The translations under genes and the position numbers were made by a program. From contig NC_056726.1 of NCBI RefSeq assembly GCF_019279795.1, forward strand, positions 1,136,528,182 through 1,136,592,181: a DNA stretch of 64,000 bases. The letters run 5' to 3'. The notes beneath the pieces were generated by a model. The model was not told the origin of the DNA, did not search any database, and saw only the letters and a program-made list of their open reading frames with translations. The DNA comes from Protopterus annectens (Eukaryota; Chordata; Ceratodontiformes; Protopteridae). The stretch's first letter is position 1. Each line of letters starts with the position of its first letter. This document shows positions 11,549-22,605 of this stretch, piece after piece.

Positions 11549-13190
11549 GCAAATGAGAGGGGAATGCTTACAAATCTTATACATTAGATCTAATACTAAG
11601 CATATTTGATGTAACAGTAGGTCTAAAAAATAAAAATGTGTCTTACAATGCAAAAGATATGACAGCAATAAAACAATCGACATTTCTTAATCTGTAAATT
11701 TTGTAAAATTGAAGGAGAAGCTAAATTATTGTATAACATAGCACTTGTCCTTACTTAATGTAAATAACAATAAAACAGTATTGGTGCACATAGATGTTAA
11801 ACAATATATTTCTGTGGTCTGCAGTGCAACTCTCTACAATTTGTTTAATTTCAGTGAAAGTAAGTAATCTTTTTTGTTATGAAAACAAATGTGCTTATTG
11901 TATGAAATCCCATTCCACATATATGATTTTTAAAAAATAGCAGGTTTATTAGATTACAGAGCAATTGTTCATCAGTCACAAATTACATGCTTAACTAACT
12001 CATATTTCCAGGAGTTACGCTTATAGTAAATAGGCATCACAGTAAATGTTCTTTAATGAACTGCCTTAGGGCTGGGAGATGCCAGGATAAAGTCAAATAA
12101 GAAAAGAATAATTTATTATGCTTCTTACAAGTTGTTTTATGTTAGATGGCAATTTGGAAATTTTCACAGTGGAAGAAGATGACAGCTATCCCATATGAGG
12201 GTTATTGTGAAGAAGTATGAAATCTGCATCTTTAAAACAAATTCAAGACAAATCTTGTCTATAAACTTCTCATCTGAGCATAAGAGCTCTGAAATACTGA
12301 TCATACATCACACTGATTGATCTAAATATTGTACGATATTAGTAAGTAAACAAGGTCTCTAACAGTCTGCCATCTGTTGTTCAGCATGGAATAAGCAAGT
12401 TAAAAGACCCCCTTTATTAAAAATGGTAAATTCATCAGAGTTCCTGATAGCCATAGTAAAGTGAAACAATGGACATTTAAAATATTCATACTGACCATCT
12501 CCTAAGCATCATAGTGTCCACCCAGCTCTGCCAGATTAAAACGATAAATCAAAGTAGTGAAAAGCACAGTGACTCTGCATCTCTTGTAACATTAGAAATA
12601 AGAAGGTAAAAATGAAACATGCCAGGGTGTCTGAAATTTAGTTCAATTACTGCATGTGAATCAGCAGAATCAGCTCTGTGTGCAGATAAAGGTGAAAAGT
12701 AACCACATGTGTGACAAAGGCATCCACTGCACATCGGGGATATAGCCAGAGTTTCTGGAATTATAAACCAACTTATACAGCAAAGTATTCTGCATATTGG
12801 ATGTCCCTCACATGTACCCCGTCCCCATCACTACCACCATAAGCAGTGCATTTTTCCGCTGAGGATACTATTTCATTATTGCTGATTTTGAACTACAGAG
12901 ATGATAGAAAGGTCCTGAAGGAGCAATTATAGGCATTTTTTAACTTAGCCAAGATTACAACTAAATAAAGTTTAAACCGTATACACTGACCATAGCTGTT
13001 GATATACAGATTAGAACTAATCTCATGCAGAATGGATGGTTCTAGTGAACACATTCCTAAATTTCCAACAGAGGATTTTAAACATCTCATGAAATACTGT
13101 ATTTAAAACAAAGTAAGCAAAATATAGGTCCACATTTTCATTATCTGCTTGATATTTATCCAAACTATATTGACTAAATTGATAACTACC
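11549..13190. other. No gene seen
   Basis: AT-rich unique-looking sequence. No recognisable coding block, repeat or RNA gene on either strand. Confidence 0.5.
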
Positions 13191-13788
13191 ATCTGATTTA
13201 TTTATGTATTTATTTATTTATGTACAATTTCTTAACCGGGCTAAGTAAACTGGGCAGAGACCCTTTTTCAGCGGAGGCCCAGGAGAAAAGCCCCATACAC
13301 ATAAGTAGTCTAAACAAAGTTATAGTTTGAACATGCAAAGTAAGTTGAAAAACATATACAAGCTAGGTAAAAAAAAAAGATAATTCATAAGCAAATAATT
13401 TAGTACATAGTTACTTCAAAACAATTTACAATTGTAGTTACGATTGCCAATTTCTAGTTAGTTGAGAGAAGTTGAAGTTAGTTGAAAGAATTAGTTTGTT
13501 GAAAGAATAAGGTGGATTTAGATTGAACAGAGAAGTTTGGAGTAGAGAAAAGGAGGGTGATATAGTAAAAGGAGTGTGAGAATAGTGCAGGGTGCAAGAA
13601 AAGAATGTGAAGTAACAGTATCATGAGAATGTACAGCTGAGAGGTGAAAGTGAGGGAAATAGGTAGGACAGTGAGAGTTATAGTGAGGTAAGAGGAAAAA
13701 AGGTTAGTGAAAGATTAGGAATGATTAGAATAGAGGGAGAAGGATAGAAGATGTCTAGGCAGGATTAAGGCAAGAACAGAGCTAGGAA

Positions 13789-15100
13789 TTAAGGAGTTGT
13801 TCCCTTAAAGCTTTTTTTTAATTTGAGACTATATGGCATATACCTGAAGCTCAGAGGAATTTTGCTCCAGGCCAGTGATATTGTATAACTATATATGCTT
13901 TGGCCTATGGATCTTTTTGTCTTGTAGATTTCTAATAGAAGTTGATCAAACCTCCGGAGAGACTGAGAGGGAATATAATAAGTAAAGAGGGTTGAGATGG
14001 CTGGACAGGAAGTTGGTTTCTTGATTATGCAGTGGGTGAGGAGCAGTTGAGAGAGGAGGAGCCTGGTTTGCAGCAAATCTAGCAGTTTTGTTGCAGCAAA
14101 GTTCTAGTTTTGTTTTAAGAGTGGATTGCAGGTTGGTTAGGACAGCTGAGGCATAAAGTAGAGTAGGAAGACGATATGCATTAGCAAGGGATAGTCTAGA
14201 GTCATTGGTAAGGAAACTTTTAGATCTGTTGCACATACCAAGTTTTTGGTGATTTATCTTTTATACAATTTTGGACATGTAGATTGAATTTTTGTTGATC
14301 ATCAACAATGAGGTCAAGAAGTTTGGTGTGTGTCGCTACTTCTATTAGGGTGTTGTCAAGGGAAGTGACAGTGAAGGATTATTTCAGAAGAGAATGAGAT
14401 TTAGGGAGCAATAGAAGTATTTTTTTTGTTTTTGATTGTCAGCCATCTTTCAGTTAAAGAATTTTTTGGTAATAGATTGAAGGTGTAGAAGATTTTGTTA
14501 ATAAAGATGATGAACAGAATTGGCCCAAGGATGGAACCTTGAGGTACTCTGGTGTTAACATAGAGAAAGTTAGAAAAGGAGAAGCACTACTCAACAAACT
14601 GCAGTCAGGTGTAGAGGCACCTAGCAAACCAGTTAAGGGTTGATGTACTGAAAGGGAGGATACCAGGTTGTTATTTTATTGGGCTTTAATGATGGTGTGA
14701 GTAAAGGAGACTACTAGAGTAGTTATGCTGTGACTAGGACAAAAGCCATGTTGGGCTGCTGAGAGTAGATTTCCCTTTAGAAGGTACTCAAGAAGTTGTG
14801 TGTGAATGCATTTTTCAAGTATTTTTGAAAGGGTGGACAGAATTGCAATAGGCCTAATCTAGAAATTGTTTCCAGATGGAAGGGACTGAGGATTCTTGGA
14901 TAGATCTGCTAATTAGGGTGCAGATTGAGTGGGCTATTATGTTAGCTGCAGAATTTTAGGAGTTTTGCAAGTAGATTGTCTGCTGAGGGAGAGCAGGGAT
15001 TTAATTTGTTAAATAGAGATTTGATGTAGGCATTAGAGGCAGGTTTGAGAAAACAATTGGATATGTTGTCCGGGGAGGGAGAAGAAGTGTAGGGAAGGTG
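13789..15100 (-). pseudogene. LINE-B reverse transcriptase (broken)
   Basis: Minus-strand fragments include MCNRSKSFLTNDSRLSLANA and LPTLLYASAVLTNLQST, the C-terminal thumb of L2-type reverse transcriptase; compare LISTLLYASSIFTNLRQ in copy 1. Upstream blocks are still visible at DNA level near 14.5 kb (reverse complement of CCAAGGATGGAACC, the SILGP box). Stops and shifts throughout. Confidence 0.75.
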
Positions 15101-15506
15101 AGCTGACTATTTTGGGTTAGTTTGCTAAAACAGTCAGTGAAGTAAGTATTAAACTTTGTGGTGATTTCAAGGGGAGAGTTATCTGGGCATAGGCTTGGTA
15201 TACAGGGAGAGCTAAGGTTTAGGATCCTATTAATAGTGATCCATAATTATTTTGGATTATTTTGATGGTTGATTTGAGACTTTGACTTGTTTTTGGTGAG
15301 GTTATAAAGGTGTTTGTAGGTTTGAAGTGATTAAGAAGGGATTTAGATTTTAACCAGTTTTTCCAAGCAATATCCCTACTGTGTATAAGGACTCAGATGG
15401 GATAAGGAAGCCAAGGAGCTTGACGAGCCTTAACTCCTTTTCCTGAGTAGAGCTAGGGAATTGAGAGCATCTAGGAATATACAGTTAAATTCCAGAATGG
15501 CATCCT

Positions 15507-16230
15507 CTAGTGGTAGGCTAAGGACGAAGGAAAAAAAAATATGGAGACAATTTTAAATTCATCTGAGTTGAAACTGTTGAGGCTACAGCGTTCTTTAAGC
15601 TTATATTGCCTGTGAAGCTGTGGGGAGAACATTTGGAAGGAGGTTGGGAGGGGGTCACTGATAGAATTTGGGAGAGTTGTAGGGTTGTGATATAAGCTGG
15701 GGTTGGATGTTAGGATCCAGTCAAGGATGGAGCCAGTTATTATGGATTTGTTGTATTGGGTGACAGAGGAAATTAGCTGAGTATAGCCGTGGAGGTTTAT
15801 GCTTGAGGTAGGGAAGTCAGAAGTCAAGGTATGCCAGTCAATATTGACATTGCCTAGAGTTATAGTTTCATTTAAAATACAGTTGGAAGTCCAAGAGATA
15901 ATATTTTCAAGAGTGGTAATGTTCCCTGGAGCGATATACATGCCAGCAATACATAGCTTTTTATGGTCATTTAGATTACAGTAAGCAAGTGTGAGTTCAG
16001 CTGGGTGAAAGTCAGGGTGTGGTATAGAGAGTGGGGAGATGTTAAGTTGGTTTGAGTAAAGTATTGATATGCCACCAGCTTTTTTGTGTATTCTATAAAA
16101 ATGGATGATATTATAACCAGATGGAAGAATTTCAGTGTCTGTGGTGTGTGGTTTCAGTGAGAAAAACTGTGACACGTGAGTATTGAGTAATCCATGCATG
16201 AAATTCAAAGATGTTGTATAGAAGGCCATG
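15507..16230 (-). pseudogene. LINE-B endonuclease, long open fragment with a catalytic change
   Basis: An open 240-codon minus-strand stretch contains LPSGYNIIHFYRIHKKAGGI, LCIAGMYIAPGNITTLENII and LGNVNIDWHTL, the order seen in L2-type endonucleases. The usual GDFNIDW box reads GNVNIDW: the catalytic Asp is replaced by Asn. The N-terminal TETW block lies in the next frame (about 16.13-16.2 kb: VFLTETTHHRH). Long but dead. Confidence 0.75.
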
Positions 16231-16324
16231 AATGTTCATGGAGATGATGGTTAAACCTTTGGTTGAAAGGTGTACAAGTAGAGGTGGTAGGGGGTAGGTG
16301 GGTTGTGACAAGGTTGGGCGAAGT

Positions 16325-16360
16325 ACTGGGGCTGGGGTTAAGGTAAATATCTCTGCATAA
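16325..16360 (-). other. Decayed 2A-like motif upstream of LINE-B endonuclease
   Basis: The minus strand reads LFLCRDIYLNPSPST. The position and shape match the LLLxGDIxxNPGP block known just before the endonuclease in several L2/CR1-type LINEs, where a DxExNPGP-like 2A sequence can cause ribosome skipping. Here Gly-Asp has become Arg-Asp, and NPGP has become NPSP. Confidence 0.5.
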
Positions 16361-17563
16361 GAATAAGTTTTTGGGGAAGTTAGTAATAATGGAAACATGT
16401 TTATAAGTAAGGCGATAAAGCTTTGTTTTGTGAGGGTGAAGGTTGGTGTTAAGAGGTGTGAATTTGTGCATGAGAGTGTAAGATGGGTTAATTAAGAAGG
16501 GTGCAATTATGAGACAGAAAGATTTATCAGTGTTAAGAGGATGAGTGAATGTGGGTTGTAGGTTAATGGATAAGATATTTATAGTATAGCTGGTGAGAAT
16601 ATAGATTAGTAGGAGGAGAGGACCAAGGACATAGAAATCATGGTTGGGGATGGAGGAAAAGGAGGTGTGATGGATATAGAGGTAGGATACGGGTTGGTGA
16701 GAGAAAAGAGAGATGTTGGTTGGCTAAGGGTTAGTTTACGAAAGATAAACAGAAAGAAAAAGCATGGAGGGGAGGTAAAAGATGATAGTTGTTTGAGAAA
16801 TGCAGGAGGGAGAATTTGCAGTGACATGAGAGGTAAAGATACGCTAGGATATGTGTATTGTTATGAGTAAACTAGTAATGAGAGAGGGAAAAGAGCTAGG
16901 TAATGTGGGGAAAATAGTTATAGCAAAACTAGAAAGACAGCATGTGTTGATTGGGTATGATGGACAGGAAGAGATGGGATCTTTAGAGGAGGTACCAGGA
17001 GGTATTGCAAGAGTATAAATGTAGAGGTTTTGTGGTCTGTGGGAATTTGGGGTAGGGTAGGGGAGCAAATTGAATGGAGTGGGGCCCACCATCATGGCTG
17101 TCAAACGCCAGAAAATAAAACAATCAGTGAGGAGTGGATATTGACATTGCCACTGGTAAGGAACCAGATGTAGTATGTGAAGCTGAAGGGGGGGTGGTAA
17201 GGAAAATAAGAAAAAAAGAGTACAGCACAGAAAAAGGAGAAAGCTAAGGGAATAGGGGTAATGAGGGGCAGGCAAGTTAGGATGAGGAGAGAGGTATAGT
17301 TAAGTTCAGTACCGACAGTAGTAGTTAGAGCAACAGGCAGAAAAACTGGGGTCTAAAGCTGGGAGTGACTCACAAAGTCATAGAAGCCATAGATGGCCAG
17401 ATTTATGTGTTAGGAGAAGATGCAGGTCAGGCAGAGGATTCAAGCATAATTTAGGTGACTAGAATGGGAAACAGGTGGCAGTCTGACTAAATTCTTACCT
17501 TTGGTAGCATGCACACTAAAGAGAAAAATTTTACAGATTATATTATTACAACAGGATATAGTA

Positions 17564-17565
<2 letters not shown>

Positions 17566-17624
<59 letters not shown>

Positions 17625-17636
17625 GTAAATCTATTT

Positions 17637-17698
<62 letters not shown>

Positions 17699-17703
17699 TA
17701 TAT
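17566..17703. repeat. (TA)n microsatellite
   Basis: Two TA blocks separated by a short AT-rich interruption, ending at foldback element C. Confidence 0.95.
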
Positions 17704-18134
17704 GGATCACCTTTATATCCTCGAAATCGCGTTTGCCCGACACACTAATGACCGACACCAAAAGACCGACAACAAAAAATGCCGGCAACGCAAAACACCG
17801 AAAACCATTACACCAACACACTACACGTAAACAACACAGTACACTACATAACATATGCACTATCCCTAACCCAAACCCTAACCCTAAGGTCCGACACTAC
17901 CGCACACTTACCCTACCTGCACCCTAACCCTAACTCACTTACCCACCCCTAAACCCACAGTCCCTCACTATAGCACACTTACCTGTCCGCTCCCTAACAC
18001 TAAATCCCTCACTCGATCGCACACTTACCGAGTCCGTCGGGTTCTCACCTTGTCGGTCATCTGCGTTGTCGGTATTTTCTTCCCGTCAGATTCCGTGTCG
18101 GCCAAACGCGTTGTCGGGCATCTAAAGGTGACCC
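17704..18134. mobile_element. Foldback element C (arms built on CCGACA), with telomere-like interior
   Basis: It starts GGATCACCTTTA and ends with the inverse of GGGTCACCTTTA. Each arm carries repeated CCGACA words about 15 nt apart (17735-17800, and inverted at 18030-18120). The interior (about 17865-18000) is rich in CCCTAA units, for example CCCTAACCCTAAGG, as in vertebrate telomere repeats. It lies between two (TA)n tracts. It shares tip and arm architecture with A, B, D and E, but its core differs. Confidence 0.7.
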
Positions 18135-18163
18135 ATGTATATATATATATATATATATATATA
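18135..18163. repeat. (TA)n microsatellite
   Basis: Short TA tract right of foldback element C. Confidence 0.9.
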
Positions 18164-18763
18164 CTTTAGCTCTGTTGAGTGCAGGAGTCTTGTGAGTGTT
18201 GTAGCTGGGAGTTGCAGTCTTTCAAGCTGTAGAGAGTATTGCTTATGTAACTCAGTGTGCCTGAGGTGAATATGGGGTGATGATATTGTGCACATTGCCA
18301 GAAGAAGCTACTGATTCTGACTTGTACGGAGGGGAGAATCGGGGAGAGGGGACAATTATTTATCATTTATCTAAGTGATAACTAGAAATGATTTGCTAAA
18401 CATTACCTTCACAACGCTGATCCAAGTATGCGCCAAAATGAAGTAGAACAGTGTTGTGATCATAAATGTACCAGTATAATACACAGCACAATTGCATTAA
18501 ATAAAAAATATAAATCAGAACATTTTTATTATAAATACTTTTATGGGTCATTGGTTCTTTGTTGAATAATGCTGTCTGTTAGGTTCATTCACAACAACAA
18601 TTAGAGCACAGAGCTATGAGAATACGAAGTCATAATAATCTGTAGTATGTAAGACATACAAAACTGTTTATTATTCACAAATGGTTATACTTTGAGTAGG
18701 GTATTTGTTCTATGTTCTTTCAGATAAATCAGGTTTGAAAAAAGCCGTATTTTATGGATGATG
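18164..18763. other. No gene seen
   Basis: AT-rich sequence without recognised coding or repeat features. Confidence 0.4.
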
Positions 18764-19090
18764 TTCTTGGGTTTATAGGTTCATAGGTGTGTGCTACACT
18801 AATGGCCCTGGAGCCTTTACAAGCCTAGCCCATAGAATTACCCTGGCATTGTGCCACCCAACCTTAGTTCCTAGTGCCTCTGTTGAGTAGAGCCACTGGA
18901 GTGATCCCCGGCATGAATTTTCTATTTCCCTTTTACTCACCAAGATTTTTCTTGAAGAGGGCCAGTGAGGTACTCTGCTTGACATGTATGAGAAGTCTAT
19001 CCATAGCAGGGGCAGTCCCTTCAGCATGTTCTGTTGATTGTGGTAATAAGGTTGAGGTCTCTGGAGTGTGTGGTGTGGAGGGATTGGGAT
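18764..19090 (-). mobile_element. LINE-A 3' end fragment, minus strand
   Basis: The reverse complement matches the last ~300 bp of LINE-A at 52.20-52.49 kb: CTCACTGGCCCTCTTCAAGA, an acidic/basic 'E-W-K' segment, a region ending in GGCACTAGG, then GGGCTAGGCTTGTAAAGGC and a CCTATGAACCTATAAA tail. 5'-truncated and dead. The minus-strand open frame here is the decayed C-terminus of the LINE-A reverse transcriptase. Confidence 0.75.
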
Positions 19091-19122
19091 TTTTTTAGAT
19101 GTAGCATTTCTAACAGAGCCAT

Positions 19123-19126
<4 letters not shown>

Positions 19127-19172
<46 letters not shown>
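19127..19172. repeat. (TA)n microsatellite
   Basis: TA tract abutting foldback element D. Confidence 0.95.
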
Positions 19173-19173
<1 letters not shown>

Positions 19174-19636
19174 GTTCTACTTCTAACCATCAAAATTTCA
19201 AAACATCGAAATTCTGATCATCGAGACTAGAACATCGAATTTTGAACCATCAAAGGTTACAAGTGTAACCAAAAAAAGAAAAATAAATTTTAACAATTGT
19301 ATGCAAGGGGCTTTGTCCCCCTGCACCCCCCCCCCCATTTTAATATTCCAACTCCAAGACTGCACTACAGTGAAGTAAAGGGAAATCTCTCATTTAGCGC
19401 TACATGCAGAAGCGCTAAATGGGAGATTTTCCGTATCCTATCTGTAGAGCCATCATACAGATGGCAGATAGACACACACAGTATGCAGGGCACCTTGTTG
19501 CCCTGCAAAAACACATTCTCCCACCTAAACTTACCTTTTTCTTCCCCTTCAAACCTTCGATGTTTTAAAAACTCGATGTTCTGGTCTCGATGATCTGGAC
19601 TTCAATGTTTTAAACCTTCGATGGTTTGAAGGGGAA

Positions 19637-19638
<2 letters not shown>
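19173..19638. mobile_element. Foldback element D (arms built on ATCGA)
   Basis: It starts GGTTCTACTTCTAACCATC and ends with the inverse of GGTTCCCCTTCAAACCATC. The arms (about 19180-19260 and 19545-19630) carry CATCGA or CATCAA words every 13-18 nt in inverted orientation. The core at 19295-19380 has GCAAGGGGCTTTGTCCCCCT, then CCAACTCCAAGACTGCACTA, matching A, B and E. (TA)n on both sides. Confidence 0.75.
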
Positions 19639-19707
<69 letters not shown>

Positions 19708-19730
19708 TACACACACATTTATTTTACATA

Positions 19731-19796
<66 letters not shown>

Positions 19797-19815
19797 TTTC
19801 ATATATCTATCTATC

Positions 19816-19847
<32 letters not shown>

Positions 19848-19872
19848 TATATGTATGTGTGTGTGTGTGTGT
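19639..19872. repeat. Compound TA/CA/CT microsatellite
   Basis: Alternating (TA)n, (CA)n, (CT)n and (TATC)n blocks with no coding meaning. Confidence 0.95.
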
Positions 19873-19889
19873 TATACACATATTTGTGT

Positions 19890-20530
19890 ATTACATTTCA
19901 TCTAATCCTAAAATATCTAAAATATCTAATCATTTAATCTAAACACAACAGCTGAATATTGTAAACAGACTTGGCATGAGCAGCAATAAACTTCTCTTCT
20001 CTTGAAGCTCACAATTCCTTGAAAATGCACTTGAAACTAAATTCCTTGAAAATACCCTGAAACACTATTCCTTGAAAAATGCATCTGACACTCGGTTCCT
20101 TGGAAGTTGGCGTTGAAGATTCATCTAAAGCACATTTGCCTAAAACTCTTTAATCTAATCACATTACATCTAAAACTTCATATACAGCAAATGCTTTTCT
20201 AAAACATCTTTTTTGCAGGGGGACAAGCCCACTGCATCCAACCGCTCAATTAAATATACTAATTCTCTGGTCATGAACCCATAGTCAAAACAAAAATACC
20301 ACATATAGTGAAAAATTGCTGGTTCACAAACTTGCGGGTAGGCGTTTACAAGGTTCGAGAGGTGCATTAGACTAATTTGTCTTATAATTCCAACCATCCT
20401 AACAGTGTAATCCACACCAGCATTAACTCTCAATCGCTCATTACACTTTTCTATAAAATGTGATTAGACCAAATGTATTTTAAACTAATTGTGCCTTAGA
20501 TCAAATTTGTGATATCTTCACGTCATACTA
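19890..20530. mobile_element. Possible sixth foldback-family element (F), decayed
   Basis: The block at about 20208-20270 reads TTTTGCAGGGGGACAAGCCC, then TAAATATACTAATTC, resembling the core of elements A, B, D and E. To its left, ATTCCTTGAAAAT-type words recur at about 30-nt spacing (20010-20110) and ATCTAATC words recur near 19900-19940. Clear inverted tips were not found, so this is tentative. Confidence 0.35.
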
Positions 20531-20559
20531 AGTGAGACTTGGCTGAATTGCCACGTATA

Positions 20560-21545
20560 TTTTATTTTTATTTTTCATTTGTTTACTGAGAGCGTCCAAC
20601 TGAGCTGGAGGCCCATTTACAGCAGAGGCCTGAGGAGAAAAGCTCCAAGTTATACAAAGGCAGATAGTAAAATGATTTATGGAAAGTATGAATATAAACA
20701 AATGTTCTACAAAAATACAAAAATGGTATATATATTTAAATGTTCTAAAAAAATACAAAATTAGCACAACAAGTTATATAAAGATCCGAGTAGGTAGTTT
20801 TTTAACACAATACAAGACATGGACTATGTTTAAAGACAGTTCAACAAAATGTCATGTGATAGTTTATTTAGCAGTTTTTAATGCTACTGTGTCAAAGGAT
20901 TTTGACATATCGAGGAAGGCAGATGAGACTAGTTGGCCATTGTTTTTAAGCTGGTTGATGGTAATGGTGAAGCAAATTAAGGCTGTTGTGGTGCTATGCT
21001 TTGGTCTGAAACCATGTTGCGAATTTAAGGGAAGGTTGTTCTTTGGAAGGTAGTTCAGGAGTTGCTTGTGAATGCATTTTTTCGAGGATTTTTGCTAACG
21101 GGGATAGAATGGCTATGGGACAGTGGATAACCCTGCTGAGGAGCCACCTTTATGCAAAGGTATGATATGAGATATCTTCCAGAGTTTATGTATGTATTGT
21201 TCTGTGACAGACCAACTAATTAGCATGGAGACAAGGCATGTGATTGCATCAGCTGCTAATCTGAGAAATTTGTTGGGTAATTGGCTAGCAGCAAGAGTGG
21301 TAGAGTTTAATTTGTTTGATGGTATTGATTTGAACTGTTTTTAAAGTGAATGAGTTGAGGTTTGAGAAGGTAGTGTTAGGGGTGTGTTGCTGTCCTGTTT
21401 ATTAGAGTTAATATTGAGTTTATGAAATGGGAATTAAATTGGGATGCAGTACTGTCACAGCAGTTAGGGGTGGTGGGAGATGGGGGTAGTAGTTTGACCT
21501 GGGTTATGGAGTTGTTTTATAATTCTCCAAAATTTCTGTGGGTTG
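20560..21545 (-). mobile_element. LINE-B copy 3, 5'-truncated, minus strand
   Basis: The 3' end begins at a TTTTATTTTTATTT stretch followed by TTGTTTACTGAGAGCGTCC and GCAGAGGCCTGAGGAGAAAA, matching the 3' UTR of copy 1. From 20850 to 21400 a decayed reverse transcriptase is visible at DNA level, for example GGTCTGAAACCATGTTGC, parallel to GGTCAGAAACCGTGTTTTG at 7.56 kb. It is directly abutted by LINE-A copy 1. Confidence 0.75.
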
Positions 21546-21717
21546 TTTTGGTGTTTTTGTTGTAGTGAACTACAGTAAGTTTTTTTGTCTCATGTATACT
21601 GGCAACCATGTACTCCTGAAAGAAACAGATACTTTATGTGAGAGATGTAGTTACACTATGAAATTGGAGACAATCCTCTCAGATAAAGACAAATCAAATG
21701 CAAAACAGGTTGTCCGC

Positions 21718-21781
<64 letters not shown>

Positions 21782-21787
21782 CACACA
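21718..21787. repeat. (CA)n microsatellite inside LINE-A copy 1
   Basis: CA repeat with occasional AAAC interruptions, sitting at the deletion junction of the LINE. Confidence 0.95.
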
Positions 21788-22169
21788 AAACTCAAAAGTT
21801 CTTAACAATTTTTCAAAGACAAATTACATCCTACTAAGTGATGGGATACGAATTTTCAAAGCCCCCCCTCAAATGCACAAACGTTCCTTCTCCTATGCAG
21901 AGGTGTACACCAATGCTCTGTATAACCACTGACCAGATTAAAACCAGGTCTTGCTGAAAAACAAGTCACATTGGTGGACTCCTAGTATAAATGAGCTGTA
22001 CAACAAGACAAAGAAACTAATGTCCAAGAAGAAGAAGGAAATGGCTCAGCAGAAGAAGAAATCCCTCTCTAGCTTAAACAAACAACATTAGAAATCTTGT
22101 CAAGTCCTCCAAAGCTAATTATGAAGTCAAAATAGCTTCCTAGTTAAGAATAATCACAAGGCATTCTTT

Positions 22170-22519
22170 GGGTCTATATTAGCTCAGCGAAATGGCATTA
22201 CACCAAATGCCGTTTTGCTGACACATATACACCGAAACTCCATAACAGTGAAACCCCAAGTCACTGATTTTTTTCCGATGGAAAAAAATTGGTAGACCAA
22301 CACAACACAACAAACCCCATCTCCCCCAACTAAATATACCAATTCCAAGATCACACTACAGTGGGGTAAAGGGCAATGTCAAGGCTCAGGCCAAGTGATT
22401 TTTTTTTCCCTGGGAAAAAAATCGCTGACCTGAGCTTTTGCTGTTATGGAGTTTCAGTGTATATGTGTCGGAGAAATGGCATTCGCTGTAATGCCGTTTC
22501 GCTGATCTGATGTAGACCC
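22170..22519. mobile_element. Foldback element E (arms built on CAGCGAAA), 8-bp target duplication
   Basis: It starts GGGTCTATATTAG and ends with the inverse of GGGTCTACATCAG. The ~90-bp arms match closely when inverted (CAGCGAAATGGCATTACA; CACATATACACYGAAACTCC). It interrupts the LINE-A reverse transcriptase region. CATTCTTT occurs at 22162-22169 and again at 22520-22527, an 8-bp target site duplication; removing the element and one copy rejoins the LINE sequence. An 8-bp duplication is typical of hAT-type (also P-type) DNA transposons. The core at about 22320-22380 (CCAATTCCAAGATCACACTA) matches A, B and D. Confidence 0.85.
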
Positions 22520-22605
22520 CATTCTTTAACTATGTCCAAAATTTAAAAGGGAATACCTAGCTATGAGCTAAACTGCTTGTATATGGAGACACCCATTGTC
22601 AACCA

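Larger units (their letters stand above)
13191..17500 (-). mobile_element. LINE-B copy 2 (L2-like), minus strand
   Basis: The 3' end is the TTTAT-rich start at 13196-13225, followed by TTCTTAACCGGGC and the AGCGGAGGCCCAGGAG block also seen at 5.97 kb in copy 1. Reading leftward from about 17.5 kb it carries a proline/serine-rich first reading frame, a decayed DIxxNP motif, an endonuclease (15.5-16.2 kb) and a reverse transcriptase (13.8-15.1 kb). Heavily frameshifted. It is a different subfamily or age from copy 1, because the 5' regions do not match. Confidence 0.85.

Noticed and set aside
17865..18000. True telomere or chromosome end
   Set aside because: Only short, impure CCCTAA runs inside a foldback element flanked on both sides by ordinary sequence.
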